A stretch of 64,000 bases of DNA from Proteles cristata cristata (taxonomy: Eukaryota; Chordata; Mammalia; Carnivora; Hyaenidae). The first letter of the stretch is position 1. Every line of letters starts with the position of its first letter. Below are positions 31,771 to 42,858 of the stretch, in pieces. The stretch spans positions 2,418,001 to 2,482,000 of the forward strand of contig JAESUZ010000756.1 in NCBI GenBank assembly GCA_017311185.1. The letters are read 5' to 3'. The position numbers were made by a program, and so were the translations under genes. Below the pieces are notes generated by a model. It was not told where the DNA came from. It did not search any database and worked only from the letters and a program-made list of their open reading frames with translations.

Positions 31771-33417
31771 GCATATAACATTTTTTTAATAGCCCAAACT
31801 ACAGTTTTGTTTAGACTCCGTCATTTTTAAGGCTCTAATATTTTAGACCCATCATCGAGGTATTATTTTTATCTCTCAAGGATGTTATACCTTCTTTCCT
31901 CTGGAATGTGTGCTTAGAAAAAATTACCAAATATTACTTCATAATTTTATTATTATAATAAATTGTCATGCTACTTCCCTTATTGATTGATGTCTATTTT
32001 ACCGCAAATGGTCTGCTATTTAACTCAAAGGCCAGAAGGCCCCAATCTTAACAATAGCATAGAAAAGACCATAACCAAAATTCCTCAGCTTATTTTACTA
32101 TAGCTTCAATAGATGATATGAAGGATAAATAAAAATTAGGGGAAGGGTATTTCTGACCTTTGCTTCATGTTTTGTAAAAATACAATTTATCTCTGTCATC
32201 CATTTCTTATTTGTTTTTCCTAAGATTCCATTATTTTACACACAAACTCATATGCAATTTTTTGTTCAATGATCTTGTTTTAGAGTGTTCTTTGTTTTTA
32301 TTCTCCAGGATAAAAATTAAATGGCGATTACTTTTTCTGCTCCTGAGAAAGGATTGTTCTTTCTATAATTTTTTCTTTCTTCAGTTTCTTGCCTTCTCAC
32401 CTCCCCCCCCCCCCCGGGCTTGGGGTTCTTAATTTTTGAATGACATTTAAACACATGTCATGGTAGGGATCTAATGCAAAGGGAGAAGCTGTAATGAAAA
32501 GACAGCAGGATATGTTAATAGCTCCAGGAGGGCAGACAAATGCTTTTTCTTAAAGTTTAGATGTCCTGTGCAATGTTCCATCCAACTGCTACTGAGGAAA
32601 CTTGCTGTGAATAAGGACGGAGGTTCTGGAGGAAGGACAGAGTTGGCATATGATGATAAACCCACGTGCCTTGAAGCTATTCATTTGCTGTGCTTAGAAC
32701 TTAATTTATTTCTGAGTCATTCAATGAGCATAATACAGAAAGAGTCTCTAGTTTTTATCTACTCTGGACAGCATGGTGTATTGCTCCAGTAAGCATAATG
32801 GGTGCAAATTAGACTCAGAATTCTGGCTAGAGAGCTCTTTCCATGTGCGGGAAGTAGGTACAGACAAATCACTCTTTCTGTATAATGCGTATACAGGAAA
32901 CCAAAGAATCATGCCACAGGGAGGAGATGGGGGCTACAGCTCAGTAGCTTCCATGAATAGCTTCAGGAAGCAGGAACAGTATGATCTAAGACCTGAGGTT
33001 ACTGTCATTAATTGAAGATTTAACAAGTCTGTGCATTTTATAGGATAGGTCTTTGCATTTTATAGGAAGGTCACTGTATGGACCGAAGCTTAGTGTCACT
33101 TCCTCTAAACCCTGCCCTGACTCACTGAGGCCCGTTCCTTGGCTCGACTTTTCCATCTGCACCACAAAACAATGACAAATTCTATCTAAAATGTTAGACA
33201 CTACTAACAAATCCTCTACTTTTGTAAAATCAAGGCCAAAGTTCTAGGATGATGGATCACAAAACTGAGCTTTTATCCCAGGAGAAAAGCACATGTAAGG
33301 AAGCCTGGAGAGCAGTACTATGGAAATAAGAAGTTAGATAAATAAAACTAATGAAAAAGCACAATCCCTGCTGAGTTTCTGAAATGTAGTTCAAATATCC
33401 TCTTTTACACATAAACA
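31771..33417. other. Unassigned sequence with a C13 run
   Basis: About 1.6 kb without named repeats or exon signals. A homopolymer of about 13 C lies at 32403-32415. Frames at 32568-32792 and 32773-33015 overlap in different frames with no domain. A MIR/L2-like tail may exist near 33595-33665. Confidence 0.4.
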
Positions 33418-33500
33418 CAGTACATGTAAACTAATGTGTTTACACATGTGTGTTTGGAATGTGTAAACTGCATTTAGTTTAAGTAAACTAAAAGTAAATA
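33418..33500. promoter_or_regulatory. Cluster of forkhead-like motifs (GTAAAC/GTTTAC)
   Basis: Within 83 bp: ATGTAAAC, TGTGTTTACA, TGTGTAAAC and AAGTAAAC, three in one orientation and one in the other. This resembles the forkhead core GTAAACA. The stretch is AT-rich, so chance is a real alternative. Confidence 0.3.
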
Positions 33501-34189
33501 AAACTATATGCTGTTATATGTGTTTCAAAGGACACCCACAATCACTATCTTAACTCAAAGAGATAAAAATGATTTGCATGATTTCCCAGAATGAATCTGT
33601 AAGATCACCTCACAATACCTGGCAAAGAAAAATCACTAGGTAAATGCTTATCAAGTGAATGGGCGTATGACTGAAGGAGTCTGGTCCATAGTCCATTGTT
33701 CCTCATAAACTCCCACTGTGTTCTGTGTGGTGAGAGAATACATTTGGGATACCCTACTTAAAGAAAGATATAAGCATGCAAACATTTTTCTTTTTATTGT
33801 TTACAATAAAATCCCAGGTGAATTTTTAAATAATTCTATTATTGTATACCTTTGCATTATTCTTTCTTCACCCTGATCAGGTTGATTTTTGCTTATTTGT
33901 TTAAGAGTGGCAGTTTTTATAAAGCATCTAGAATTGCCTTTTTTAACTAGTTTTATATTGAAAAAAGGATTTTAACTTTCAGAATCAGGTAATCTGTTTA
34001 GTTGAGTTCCTTCCAATTCATGTACTTTTGCCACTAGATCACCTTTTTTCAATCCAGGTTCCTAAAAAGTCACATTTTAAATTAAAATGGGTTTTGTAGT
34101 GAATCCTTTATGCAGACTCTCTCTGAGGAAAATTTCTTAGGGAAGCCAGATGTCTAGAGGAAAGACAGAAACTAGGACACCAGAAGAAT
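33501..34189. other. Unassigned sequence
   Basis: AT-rich. No named repeat or exon. Ends where L1-H text begins. Confidence 0.3.
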
Positions 34190-34233
34190 TCAAAGCATCT
34201 GGCATGAACAAACATTAAACACAGCCCAGACAG

Positions 34234-34455
34234 ATGAGTAACATAAGCAGAGAGATGGAAACACTAAGAAATAATCAAAAGGAAACGCTGGAAATGAAAA
34301 ACACAGTAACAGAAAAGAACAGTGTCTTTGATGGTCTCATCAGTAGACTGGAGAGAGTTGAGGAAAGAATCAGTGAGCTTAAACATAAGTCAATAAAACT
34401 TCTCAAACTGAAATGCAAAGAGAAAACATCGGGGAAAAATATCAAAAAACTATGG
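34234..34455 (+). pseudogene. LINE-1 ORF1 remnant (coiled-coil region)
   Basis: The frame starting at 34234 encodes about 73 residues resembling the L1 ORF1p coiled coil, with a heptad-like stretch including LISRLERVEERISELKH. ORF1p is the RNA-binding chaperone of the L1 particle. The frame then runs into SINE S11, which supplies the remaining 34 codons to 34557. The C-terminal RNA-binding half is absent from this frame, and decayed ORF1 text resumes after the SINE. Truncated and not expected to be expressed. Confidence 0.85.
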
Positions 34456-34458
34456 GAT

Positions 34459-34580
34459 AGGGAACCCAGTTGGCTCGGTCAGAAAAGCATGCAACTCTTG
34501 ATCTCGGGTGAAAGTTTGAGCCCCACATTGTCTGTAGAGATTACTAAAAATAAATAAACACATACATATATAAATACTTT
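34459..34580 (+). mobile_element. Older SINEC subfamily copy, S11, nested in L1-H
   Basis: About 120 bp with head cccagttggctcggtcagaa and gcatgcaactcttgatctcg, B box GAAAGTTTGAGCCCC, then tgtctgtagagattac and AAAAATAAATAAAC. The TGTAGAGATTACT-A tail without a CT tract marks a different and older carnivore SINE subfamily from the rest of the window. Confidence 0.85.
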
Positions 34581-35379
34581 AAAAATATAGGAGTATCTCC
34601 CCAATATTGCATGGAGCATACTTAAAAAAACATAAAAAACTCTGGGGATAATTTCAAAAGATGGAACATACACCTAATTAGTATAACAGAAGAAGAACAA
34701 AGAATGGAGCACAAAAGAATTATCTAAAGTGGCAATGTCTGAAAACTTTACAAACTTAATTACAAATGCTAAACCACAGATCCAAGATGCTCAAGGGACA
34801 CTAAATGGAATAAATATCAAAAACCGCAAGTAGAAATATCATATTCCAGGCAATAGAAAATCAAAGGCAAAAGTCAAAGGCAGAAAGAAACCTCAAAGAA
34901 AACCAGAGGGAGGAATAAAGCCACCATACTTATATAGTAGATTTCTGGGCAGAAACCATGCTGGCACAAGGTATAGAAAGAAAGAAAAAAATTCAACCTA
35001 GAATTCTATATCCAGTGAAATGATCCTTCAAAAACAGAGTAGAAATAAAGATTTTCAAAGATAAGAATATGTAATTTATTGCTGGCATACTTGCCCTGAA
35101 ATAAATTATTAAAAAAAAAAAAAAAGCTCTTCAGGGAAAATGAAAATGAAACTCAGAATGAAAACTCTGATCTACAAACAAATAGAAAGGTCATCAGAGA
35201 AAGAATAAGTAAAACAATGAAGCTTAAAACAAACAAACAAAAAACCCTACTGTGTGTAACTAATAATATGGCATCAAAATACATGAGACAAGAAACTGAT
35301 CCACTTTGATTTGTTCCAGTGAAACAAATCCACTACTGAAGTTGGAGGCGCTAGCACCTTCTTTCAGTAATTGACAGGT

Positions 35380-36350
35380 TAACCAGGCAGAAAATCAGTA
35401 AGAATGAAGTTGAGCTAAATAGTACCTATCAACTGGATCTATTTGACATTTATAGAATTCTCCACACACAACAGACAACTTACTCTTCTCAAGCTTACAT
35501 GAAATGTTTGCTGATGATATGGACCATATTCTGGTCCAGACCATAAAACACACCTTAAAAATTTTTAAATAATAGAGATCATAGAAGTAGGCTCTTAGAC
35601 CACAGTGGAATTAAGCTAGAAATCAATAACAAAAAGATACCTAGAAAATCCAGCTATCTAGATAGCTAAGGTAGCTAGAAAATTTTCTAATTTTTAGAAA
35701 TGAAACAACACACTTCTAATTTTCACATGCAACAAAGATGTCTCAAGAGAAATTGTAAAGTATTTTGAACTAACGAAGAGGAAAACACAACTTATCAAAA
35801 TCTGTAAGATGTAGCAAAAACAGTATTTAGAGAGAAATACATACTACTAATATGTACATCAAAAATGAGGAAATCCAAAATTACTAACTCAAAATTCCAT
35901 CTTATAAAACTAGAAAAAGAAGAGCAATTTAAGCCTAAGCAAGCAGAAAAAAAGACGAGTGAAAAATCAATGACATTGAAAACCGGCAATCAACAGAGAA
36001 AATCAATGAAACCAAAATTTGGTTCTTTCAAATTATCAATGAAATTGATACACCTTTACTTAGGCACAAATTACGAATACCTTAATAAAAAATAGGGCAT
36101 TACTATTAATCCCATAGATATTATAATGATAATAAGGTAATATTATAAACAACTTATTTGCAAACAAATTTGATAACATAGATAAAATGGACCAATTCCT
36201 TGTAAGGCACAATCAAATTCACAAAAGGAGACATAATCCTAATAGGTCTATAGCTGCTAGAGAAATTGAGCCAATAATTAGAAACTTTACAAAATAGAAA
36301 GCAAAGAACTCCTTCTAAAAAGAAAGTACTAATGAATTCTACTAGACTGT
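35380..36350 (+). pseudogene. LINE-1 ORF2 remnant (endonuclease end to RT start)
   Basis: Follows L1 ORF2 text with many stops and frame changes. The frame at 35865-36095 keeps recognisable stretches such as LEKEEQFKPKQ, equivalent to the LEKEEQIKPK region between endonuclease and reverse transcriptase. A 16-bp palindrome (AGCTATCTAGATAGCT, 35652-35667) comes from a small local insertion. The RT catalytic YADD region is absent because of the deletion near 36350. Confidence 0.85.
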
Positions 36351-37305
36351 TGAAATAAAACTGATAAAAGACTCATAGCATAAATATACAAAGAACATTT
36401 AGAACTTAGCAATGGAACAGCAAACAACCCAGTTGGGGGAAAGTTCTGACAGATACCTCAATAAAGAAAATATACTGATGGAAAATACACATATAAGAGT
36501 TTCTCAACATCACCTGTCATTAGAGAATTAAATTAAAAATTAATACAATGAGATACTTAACACATCTATTAAGATGGCTAAAAAGTCCGAAAAACTGTCA
36601 ATACCAATTGCTGGCAAGGATGTAAAGCAACAAGAACTCTCCTTCATTGTTGATAAAAATGCAAATCCGTAGCCACTCTGGAGCATAGAATAGCATTTTC
36701 TTACAGAGGTAAACATAATCTCGTCACATGATCCAGCAAAGGTGCTCCTAGCTATTTATACAATTGATTTTAAGACCTGTATAGATGGACCTTGAAAGAG
36801 TTATGCTAAGTGAAATAAGTCAGACAGAGAAAAACAAATACTGTAAGAGATCACTTATCTATAATATCTTTTTTAAAAAAAGCCATATTCATAGAAACAG
36901 AGACTAAAGTGGTAGTTTCCAGGGACCAGGAGGTGGAGGGTGAGGAGTAGTGGAAAAAATTAAAAGAAATGAGCCAAGCTGTGAAAAGACAAGGGTGAGC
37001 CTTAAATATATATTTCTAAGTGAAAGAAGCCAGTCTCAAAAAGGCTACACACTCTATGATTTAAATAATATGACATCCTAGAGACAGCAAAACTGAAGAG
37101 ACAATAAAAATCAATGGGTGCTAGGGGGACTGCGGAGTGCAGTGTTGAGTAGATGAAGCACAGAGAATTTTTTAGGGAGATGAGACTATCATGTACGGCA
37201 CTGTCAAGGTGAATATGTGACACCATGCACTTGTCAAAATCCAGAAAACTTTACAGCCTAGAACTTTACAACATTAAAGAGTGAGCTTTAATATCTGCAA
37301 ATTTA

Positions 37306-37524
37306 TTTTTTAGAATTTTTAAGTTTATTTATTTATTTTAAGAGAGAGAGAGAGAATGAGCAGTTAAGAAGCAGAGATACAGGGAGAGAAAGAGAATCCT
37401 AAGCAGGCTCCTCACTGGTGGTGAAGAGCCCAACATGGTGCTCAAACTCATGAACCATGAGATCGTGACCTGAGCCAAAATCAAGAGTCAGATGTGTAAC
37501 TGACTGAGTCACCCAGGGGCCCCC
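37306..37524 (-). mobile_element. CAN-SINE, S12
   Basis: Minus-strand copy: AAGTTTATTTATTTATTTTAAGAGAGAG, then the diverged head near 37510-37524. Flanks ATATCTGCAAATTTA and AGATATTCATTTA may be decayed duplications. Confidence 0.92.
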
Positions 37525-38266
37525 AGATATTCATTTAAAAGGTCACAGGATTCCAGAATGAAATGCAGACACTGGCAAAACCATATGACTTTATTACAAA
37601 TCTATGGAACACCTCACTAAAGGCGTTGAAGGGCAAGGGTGCTGATCTATGGAACTATAAGCCTGCAGTGATTCTGTAAGACTAAAGGCAACAGAGGTTG
37701 CCCATAAGCACTGTGGTCCAGTTGATAAAGACGTTCCCACAGGAGTACAGATTGACAGTTCTGATGCTGTCATGTACTTGTATTTGAACTGAGCAACTAA
37801 CATGATGGCAGATGGTGGGAGCCAGCTAGCTGAATGTTGCAGTGGGAAGTTATGTGTACATAAGAAAGGGTAGGAGACTAGTATGATCAATCTGGGAATG
37901 CCATTCCTTATGAACACGTGTCTAGCTCAACACACAGATGGCCACAGACATGTGTATCTGGCACATGGGTTAGTATGTAAACAAAAATGTCCTTGCTCTG
38001 TCAGCGTAGAGAAACTAGAAGCAATAACACCGATAGCAATATTCTGATATCAATGAGGAGAAAATATGAAACCAGGTTCAGACCCCCAGGGTCTGTCTGC
38101 AGCTACTACTTAATCATTTAACAAAAGCAACCACTGTTTTGCCATGAAATAGACCTATAGAGATTTGCTGGTATCACAAAGATTCACTCTTTCATCAACA
38201 GATTGTAATGATGGTCTAAGTTTGTAATTGGGGTTATTCCGGTTTTCCTAACAATGGCAACGGCGA
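37525..38266. other. Possible L1-H 3' continuation, then unassigned sequence
   Basis: Text after S12 may continue the L1-H 3' UTR for a few hundred bases, but I could not confirm it. A 107-codon minus-strand frame (37594-37917) lacks domains. No exon recognised. Confidence 0.35.
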
Positions 38267-38466
38267 TAGGGAGCCTGGGTGGCTCTGTCGTTTGAGCATT
38301 TGACTCTTGATTTTTGCTCAGGTCATGATCTCATGGTTTGGATCATGAGATCAAGCCTCATGCTGGGCTCTGCACTGATGGTGCAGAGCTTGCTTGGGCT
38401 CTCTCTCCCTATCTCTCTGCCCCTCTCCTGGTCTCTCTCAAAATAAATAAATGAACATTAAAAAAA
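38267..38466 (+). mobile_element. CAN-SINE, S13
   Basis: Plus-strand copy: GGGAGCCTGGGTGGCTCTGTC, tgactcttgatttttgctca, GGTCATGATCTCATGG, CT tract and AAAATAAATAAATGAACATT tail. The region around 38335-38355 carries a small duplication (GGATCATGAGATCAAGCC). Weak flanking similarity (38252-38264 and 38467-38479). Confidence 0.93.
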
Positions 38467-38574
38467 ACCACAGCAAGGGGGTTATATTACCCTATTGGAA
38501 TGTAAACTATCAGGATTCATCATTCTTTTATGTCATAAGCAGGGCACAAACAGACACTGGTAAAAATAACACCA

Positions 38575-38825
38575 TAACTGATAATAACATTAGTAGTAAA
38601 ACTATATGTCAGGCCTGGCTAAAAGCTTTATATGCGTCCTATGGTTGCCGCATTGAACACTCACGACAACATGTTAAGGTAATTACTGTTACTATTTCCA
38701 TTTCACCGTTAGAGAAGCTAAGGATAAGAGAAATTTAATAACTTATCCAAGGTTAAACAATAAGTAAATGAAGGAGATGGAATATAACCTGCATAATTTG
38801 ACTTCTGAGCACATACTCTTAACTA
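38575..38825 (-). mobile_element. MIR relic
   Basis: Reverse MIR, near complete: gtcaggcctggctaaaagct, ttactgttactatttccatt, accgttagagaagctaagga, aacttatccaaggttaaaca, aagtaaatgaaggagatgga. Confidence 0.75.
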
Positions 38826-39194
38826 GCAAGGAAATTGCTTTGCAAAGGTAAGGTCCTATTAAACCATCCTTGCTCATTGTAGGAAGGACACTATATCACT
38901 GACAGCACCATCTGCTATAGAGCACCCACATTTAGAAAGAATGGAGAGTTTTTAACGATCTACCTAATCTCTGAAGCGTGAGATTTGATTGCCCATCATT
39001 TAGAACATAAGTGCTTTAATGGCACGAAATAATTTGGATCATGTGGATTTTTCTCCCCCCCACAATTTAGAATATAAAGAGCATGCCTGAGAAGGCAGTG
39101 TTGCTAGAAGACCAGAAGAAATGTTAGTGCTGGATAAATGGAAATGAATCAATTCACTCTTTTATGTCTCCATAAGTGGACGCCATGTGAATAA
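38826..39194. other. Unassigned sequence
   Basis: A weak CTCF-like text (GCACCATCTGCTAT, 38905-38918) was considered too poor to call. No repeat or exon recognised. Confidence 0.3.
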
Positions 39195-39410
39195 TAAAAG
39201 CTTCAGTTGAATGAGTACCTACTAAGTGAATGACACTGTTCTAAGCTTTTAATATATATTATCTCATTTATTCCTCATGAGAACACTCCAAGGAAGATAT
39301 CATTATTTACAAAGGAGGAAACAAGTACATGGACCCAGTAATTTACACTCCTAAGATCACATGGCTAGAAAACACTACAGTCAGGATGTCTGATTGCAAA
39401 ACGTATGCTA
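39195..39410 (-). mobile_element. MIR relic
   Basis: Reverse MIR: gagtacctactaagtgaatg, acactgttctaagcttttaa, catttattcctcatgagaac, aaaggaggaaacaagtacat, cctaagatcacatggctaga. Confidence 0.85.
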
Positions 39411-39757
39411 TTAATGCCAATGGTATACAGTCTCCCTATGTGCAATTCACATCAAATGAGGAGTAGAGATTATGACGGTTTTCAAGAAGATAGTTTTGGG
39501 TTTCACAGAGACATCAGAATTCTGTTTGCTTGTAGATAACTATGGTTTTTTTCCTCCCCTTCATCCTAAAAAATAGCTTTGTAATCAGCATTTTGCTAAT
39601 CTAGTTAACCTAATTAGATATTCAGATGGAGGGAGACCCTTGCGTGTCCCATAGAAATAAAACATATGTTCCAGAATGCCTGTCTAATTCAGTTAGTTTT
39701 AAAATTGTGGTAGTGATTCCAGAGTTCATGATACGGTCTGTTCATGGGCCAGTAAAC

Positions 39758-39763
<6 letters not shown>
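39411..39763. other. Unassigned sequence
   Basis: No repeat or exon recognised. A 112-codon plus-strand frame (39626-39964) spans the GT repeat and gains its Val/Cys run from it. Confidence 0.3.

Positions 39764-39794
<31 letters not shown>
39764..39794. repeat. (GT)n microsatellite
   Basis: About 15 uninterrupted GT units, a likely polymorphic marker. Confidence 0.95.
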
Positions 39795-39796
<2 letters not shown>

Positions 39797-40302
39797 TTCC
39801 AGCCACCATCCTGTAAATGGTCTATTGTCATAAGGATCAAGGGATCAACATTACGTCAATACTGGGTAGATTCCTGTAGTGTAAAGGATGGGTTGGTGAT
39901 GATCTTTTTATTTACAAAGACGGCTTATAATTCTAGCAAGAAACTACATCTCCCTGTGTGGTAACCCAACAGATTTCTTGAGGCAAAATAACAACTAAAA
40001 GAGACTTGGCCTCTGGGCAGCATGAGGAGAGACGTGGTAATTTATTTTTGTACATTTCCCTGTAACAATGGACTCACAGAACCCCACCAGTCCTCATGCT
40101 AAAAGGGGAGGCTGAAAACACATTTTACAGGGATAAAACGAGACTATTAGGTGCTAGATAACTTGTCAAGTTTACCTAGTATGGACCTGATTCATTCTTC
40201 AATTAATCTTGCATTAGTCTTGAATTTTGTCTGCTCAGAATCTCATATGCACACAAAGATTAAGTTTTGTTTGCTGTAGTTTGCTAAAAGTACAAAATAA
40301 GC
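39795..40302. other. Unassigned sequence
   Basis: No repeat family or exon recognised. Confidence 0.3.
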
Positions 40303-40353
40303 AATTCATTCATTCGTTCATTTGTTCATTCATTCATCCATTCATTCATTCAT
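40303..40353. repeat. (ATTC)n microsatellite
   Basis: About 12 tetranucleotide units with G and C substitutions, similar to the (TGAA/TTCA) tails often seen at ends of old LINE and MIR elements. Confidence 0.92.
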
Positions 40354-40962
40354 GTTTTTCATGTGGTGTGACTCCATTCGTGCTGCACCATCCCTGATGG
40401 CTATGATTTCTCGGTGTAGCAGAGTAGGGAATTTGGGGAAACTTCTTCACTGGCAGAGGACTCATCTTTTTCTGACCACAGCACTTTATATGGATTCCAC
40501 CTCTGATTAACAAATGTTTTGAAAGATATTTTTTTACTCGTGTGGATTGTTGTGAGTAAAAACTATAAAGTAAAAAATAATTATTAATAGTCAAAAGATA
40601 CAGCTAAGATATGTCTTACAGACAACATGGAGAGTAGTGTGAGTTCACCTTCACAAGCTGCCTGAGACACTGACAGAGAAAGACAATACCTAGAAATATT
40701 AAGCATGGTTTAGGCTTTGGCTGAAATCATGCCCAGAGAGAAAATGCTCTGTAATATTAGGGAAATACCATGTCTTGACACAGAGGAGCCCAGAGAATAG
40801 GGATGATGAGTGGGATGGGCCTAAGGAAAGATGGAGAGCACAAGACATCTCCCCAATTAAGGATTTACCACCTGAGATGGACCTTGTATTTTCATAGTGA
40901 CCATTTCAAATGCTTGCCTAATCCGCGTTCTGCAAAGAAAGGAGAGCGAGTAGCTTGTACAG
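40354..40962. other. Unassigned sequence
   Basis: No repeat or exon recognised. Opposed frames at 40322-40594 are featureless. Confidence 0.3.
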
Positions 40963-41060
40963 TGAGGACCCCTGCAGGCTGCTTCTGTCCTGAATCCCAT
41001 GACGAATACCTGGACATGTTAGTCTCTCAGCACGGGAGCCCCTGCAGGTGGTGGTCCTCA
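40963..41060. repeat. Inverted repeat, about 16-17 bp arms, 62-bp spacer
   Basis: TGAGGACC+CCTGCAGG (40963-40978) pairs with CCTGCAGG+TGGT+GGTCCTCA (41041-41060), with a 4-nt bulge in the second arm. It lies in a GC-rich, apparently unique segment. A transcript could fold into a long hairpin. Confidence 0.75.
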
Positions 41061-41172
41061 CAGTCAAGCTCCAGGACAGACCATGTAATGCCTTTTCCCT
41101 CAATGCTGTTTCTGTGGTTTGTCTCCAGGTAAATAAAGGTGTGTAGGCACAATCAAAAAAACATTTTTTTAA

Positions 41173-41391
41173 TGTTTTTTTTTTACTTTTATTTTTTTTA
41201 TTTCTAGAAGAGAGAGAGACAGCGTGAGCAGGGGAGGGTCAGAGAGAGAGGGAGTCACAGATTGAAACAGGCTCCAGGCTTTGAGCTGGCAGTCAGCACA
41301 GAGCCCGACGCGAGGCTGGAACCCACAAACCGCGAGATCATGACCTAAGCGAAAGTCGGACGCTCAACCGACTAAGCCACCCAGGCACCCC
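41173..41391 (-). mobile_element. CAN-SINE, younger type, S14
   Basis: Minus-strand full-length copy with ttgagctggcagtcagcaca, the reverse of the CTGACTGCCAGCTCA diagnostic, and a near-intact head (reverse of GGGGTGCCTGGGTGGCTTAG). The A/T-rich duplication CAAAAAAACATTTTTTTAA (41154-41172) recurs at 41392-41409 with one A fewer. Confidence 0.94.
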
Positions 41392-41605
41392 CAAAAAACA
41401 TTTTTTTAAACCTGATTCACAGCATAATGTGGAGGGGGAAGGAGAAGATCTGGAAAGGAGAATGAGGGAATTTCCAGGCACAGGTAATATTTTGTTTCTC
41501 AATCTAGGTGTGTACACACATGTGTTCAGTTTGTAAAAATTCATGAGCTGCACGTTTGTGGTATATTCAGTCTTCTGAATATATGTATATATGTTCTGAA
41601 TATAT

Positions 41606-41631
41606 GTGTGTGTGTATATATACACACACAC
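41606..41631. repeat. 26-bp perfect palindrome of TG/TA/CA dinucleotides
   Basis: (GT)4 flows into TATATATA and (AC)4 with exact dyad symmetry centred between 41618 and 41619. Preceded by ATATATGTATATATGTTC repeats from 41579. Confidence 0.92.
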
Positions 41632-41865
41632 TTTTCAGTTAAAAAAAAAAAAGAAGCCTGGCTGTATTTTGTCAGTCAGTCATGGTATATGACGCAGTCT
41701 TAGGACAAACTATCTAATAGAAAACTCTTGAAATAGGACTTTTGAATTTCAAACCCAGCACATTCAAGAACTTCAGATGCTGGCAGCAGTATTCTTAGGT
41801 TCTTATTCTCAACAGTCTAACTTTTGTGAAAAGTATGCTCTAGTCCTGTTCTCCTCCTAACGTTG
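41632..41865. other. Unassigned sequence
   Basis: Begins with an A12 run. No repeat or exon recognised. Confidence 0.3.
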
Positions 41866-41874
41866 CTTTATTTT

Positions 41875-42080
41875 GTTTTAATTTTTTAAGTTTATTTATT
41901 TACTCTGAAATAGAGAGAGTGGGGAGGGACAGAGAGACGGGGAGAGAGAGAATCCCAAGCAGGTTCCGCACCGTCAGCAGAGAACTCAATGTGGGGCTCA
42001 ATCTTGCAAACCCATGAGATCATGATCTGAGCTGAAACCAAGAGTCAGATGCTTAACCGATTGTCACCTAGAAGTCCCTA
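41875..42080 (-). mobile_element. CAN-SINE, S15
   Basis: Minus-strand copy, with TTTAAGTTTATTTATTTACTC, then a GAGAGAGAATCCCAAGCAGG block and a decayed head lacking several bases near 42060-42075. Flanks GTTGCTTTATTTT and GTCACTTTATTTT are a probable decayed duplication. Confidence 0.92.
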
Positions 42081-42853
42081 AAGTCACTTTATTTTAAAGA
42101 AAGATGAAAAAGATTACCTACACGAGACTTAAGCCATGTTGGCCAGCTTCTAACCCTACCTAACCAACTCTCCATACACCCAAGTGAGTGAGTATGACTG
42201 GAGAATATAATCGCCTTATTTGACATTAATCCTAACTTCATACATTATAAGTAAGTCACAGAAAAACTTACTTTTCTTAATACTATCACATTTTCCTATA
42301 AAATGAGAAGCACTGTGTATCCGTGTCAGGGAAGTAACTGTCCTGACTGGTTTATTTTTTCTTACAGGAATGTCAGGACTATCCCTAAGGTGAAGCTATT
42401 ATAATGGACTTGGCGAGTGGTCTGCTCTAGAAAATAATGCAATACCTTCTATCTCTGTTAACTAAACTATACATTTTGAATATACAGATTCTCACACATG
42501 CGCACACTCACACACACGAATGCTTCTGTTCATGCACATTTCCCCACAGCTTTTTGAAAACTGTTGAAAGCTCTGTCACCAAACCAGTTATGAAAAACTG
42601 AAGTTAACTAACAAACCTCATCCCCTAAACTGCACTTCTTTAATCAATGATCCTTCTACAGTGAAGCACAGTCAAATGAAGCCTGGCTGCCTTATACTTT
42701 GTAAGAGAATATTTTTTAAAAAAGCAGAATAAGAGATTTGGAAGTTGAAGGAAGAGAGGAAATAAAATCAAACAGAAGACATAGTCTCCAAAGTTATATA
42801 TTTGCGATACTACAGCAGGGATAGGATACAAGTACTAGAGGGGTTGGAGTGAG
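42081..42853. other. Unassigned sequence
   Basis: Includes a short CACACA patch at 42494-42518. No repeat family or exon recognised. Confidence 0.35.
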
Positions 42854-42858
42854 GGTGA

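Larger units (their letters stand above)
34190..37305 (+). mobile_element. Old LINE-1 (L1M-type), L1-H, with ORF1 and ORF2 remnants and an internal deletion
   Basis: Plus-strand L1 order from ORF1 (from 34234) through the ORF1-ORF2 region (tagaattctatatccagtga, ccttcaaaaacagagtagaa) into ORF2 endonuclease/RT text (accaggcagaaaatcagtaa, ccacagtggaattaagctag, accaattccttgtaaggcac). Near 36350 the text jumps to the ORF2 3' end (tcatctattaagatggctaa-like, gatccagcaaaggtgctcct), so most of the RT domain is deleted. A 3' UTR with cagggaccaggaggtggagg and gacaccatgcacttgtcaaa follows. SINE S11 lies inside and S12 at its end. Entirely non-functional. Confidence 0.9.

Noticed and set aside
38905..38918. 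Fourth CTCF-like motif (GCACCATCTGCTAT)
   Set aside because: Mismatches fall in the most constrained core positions.
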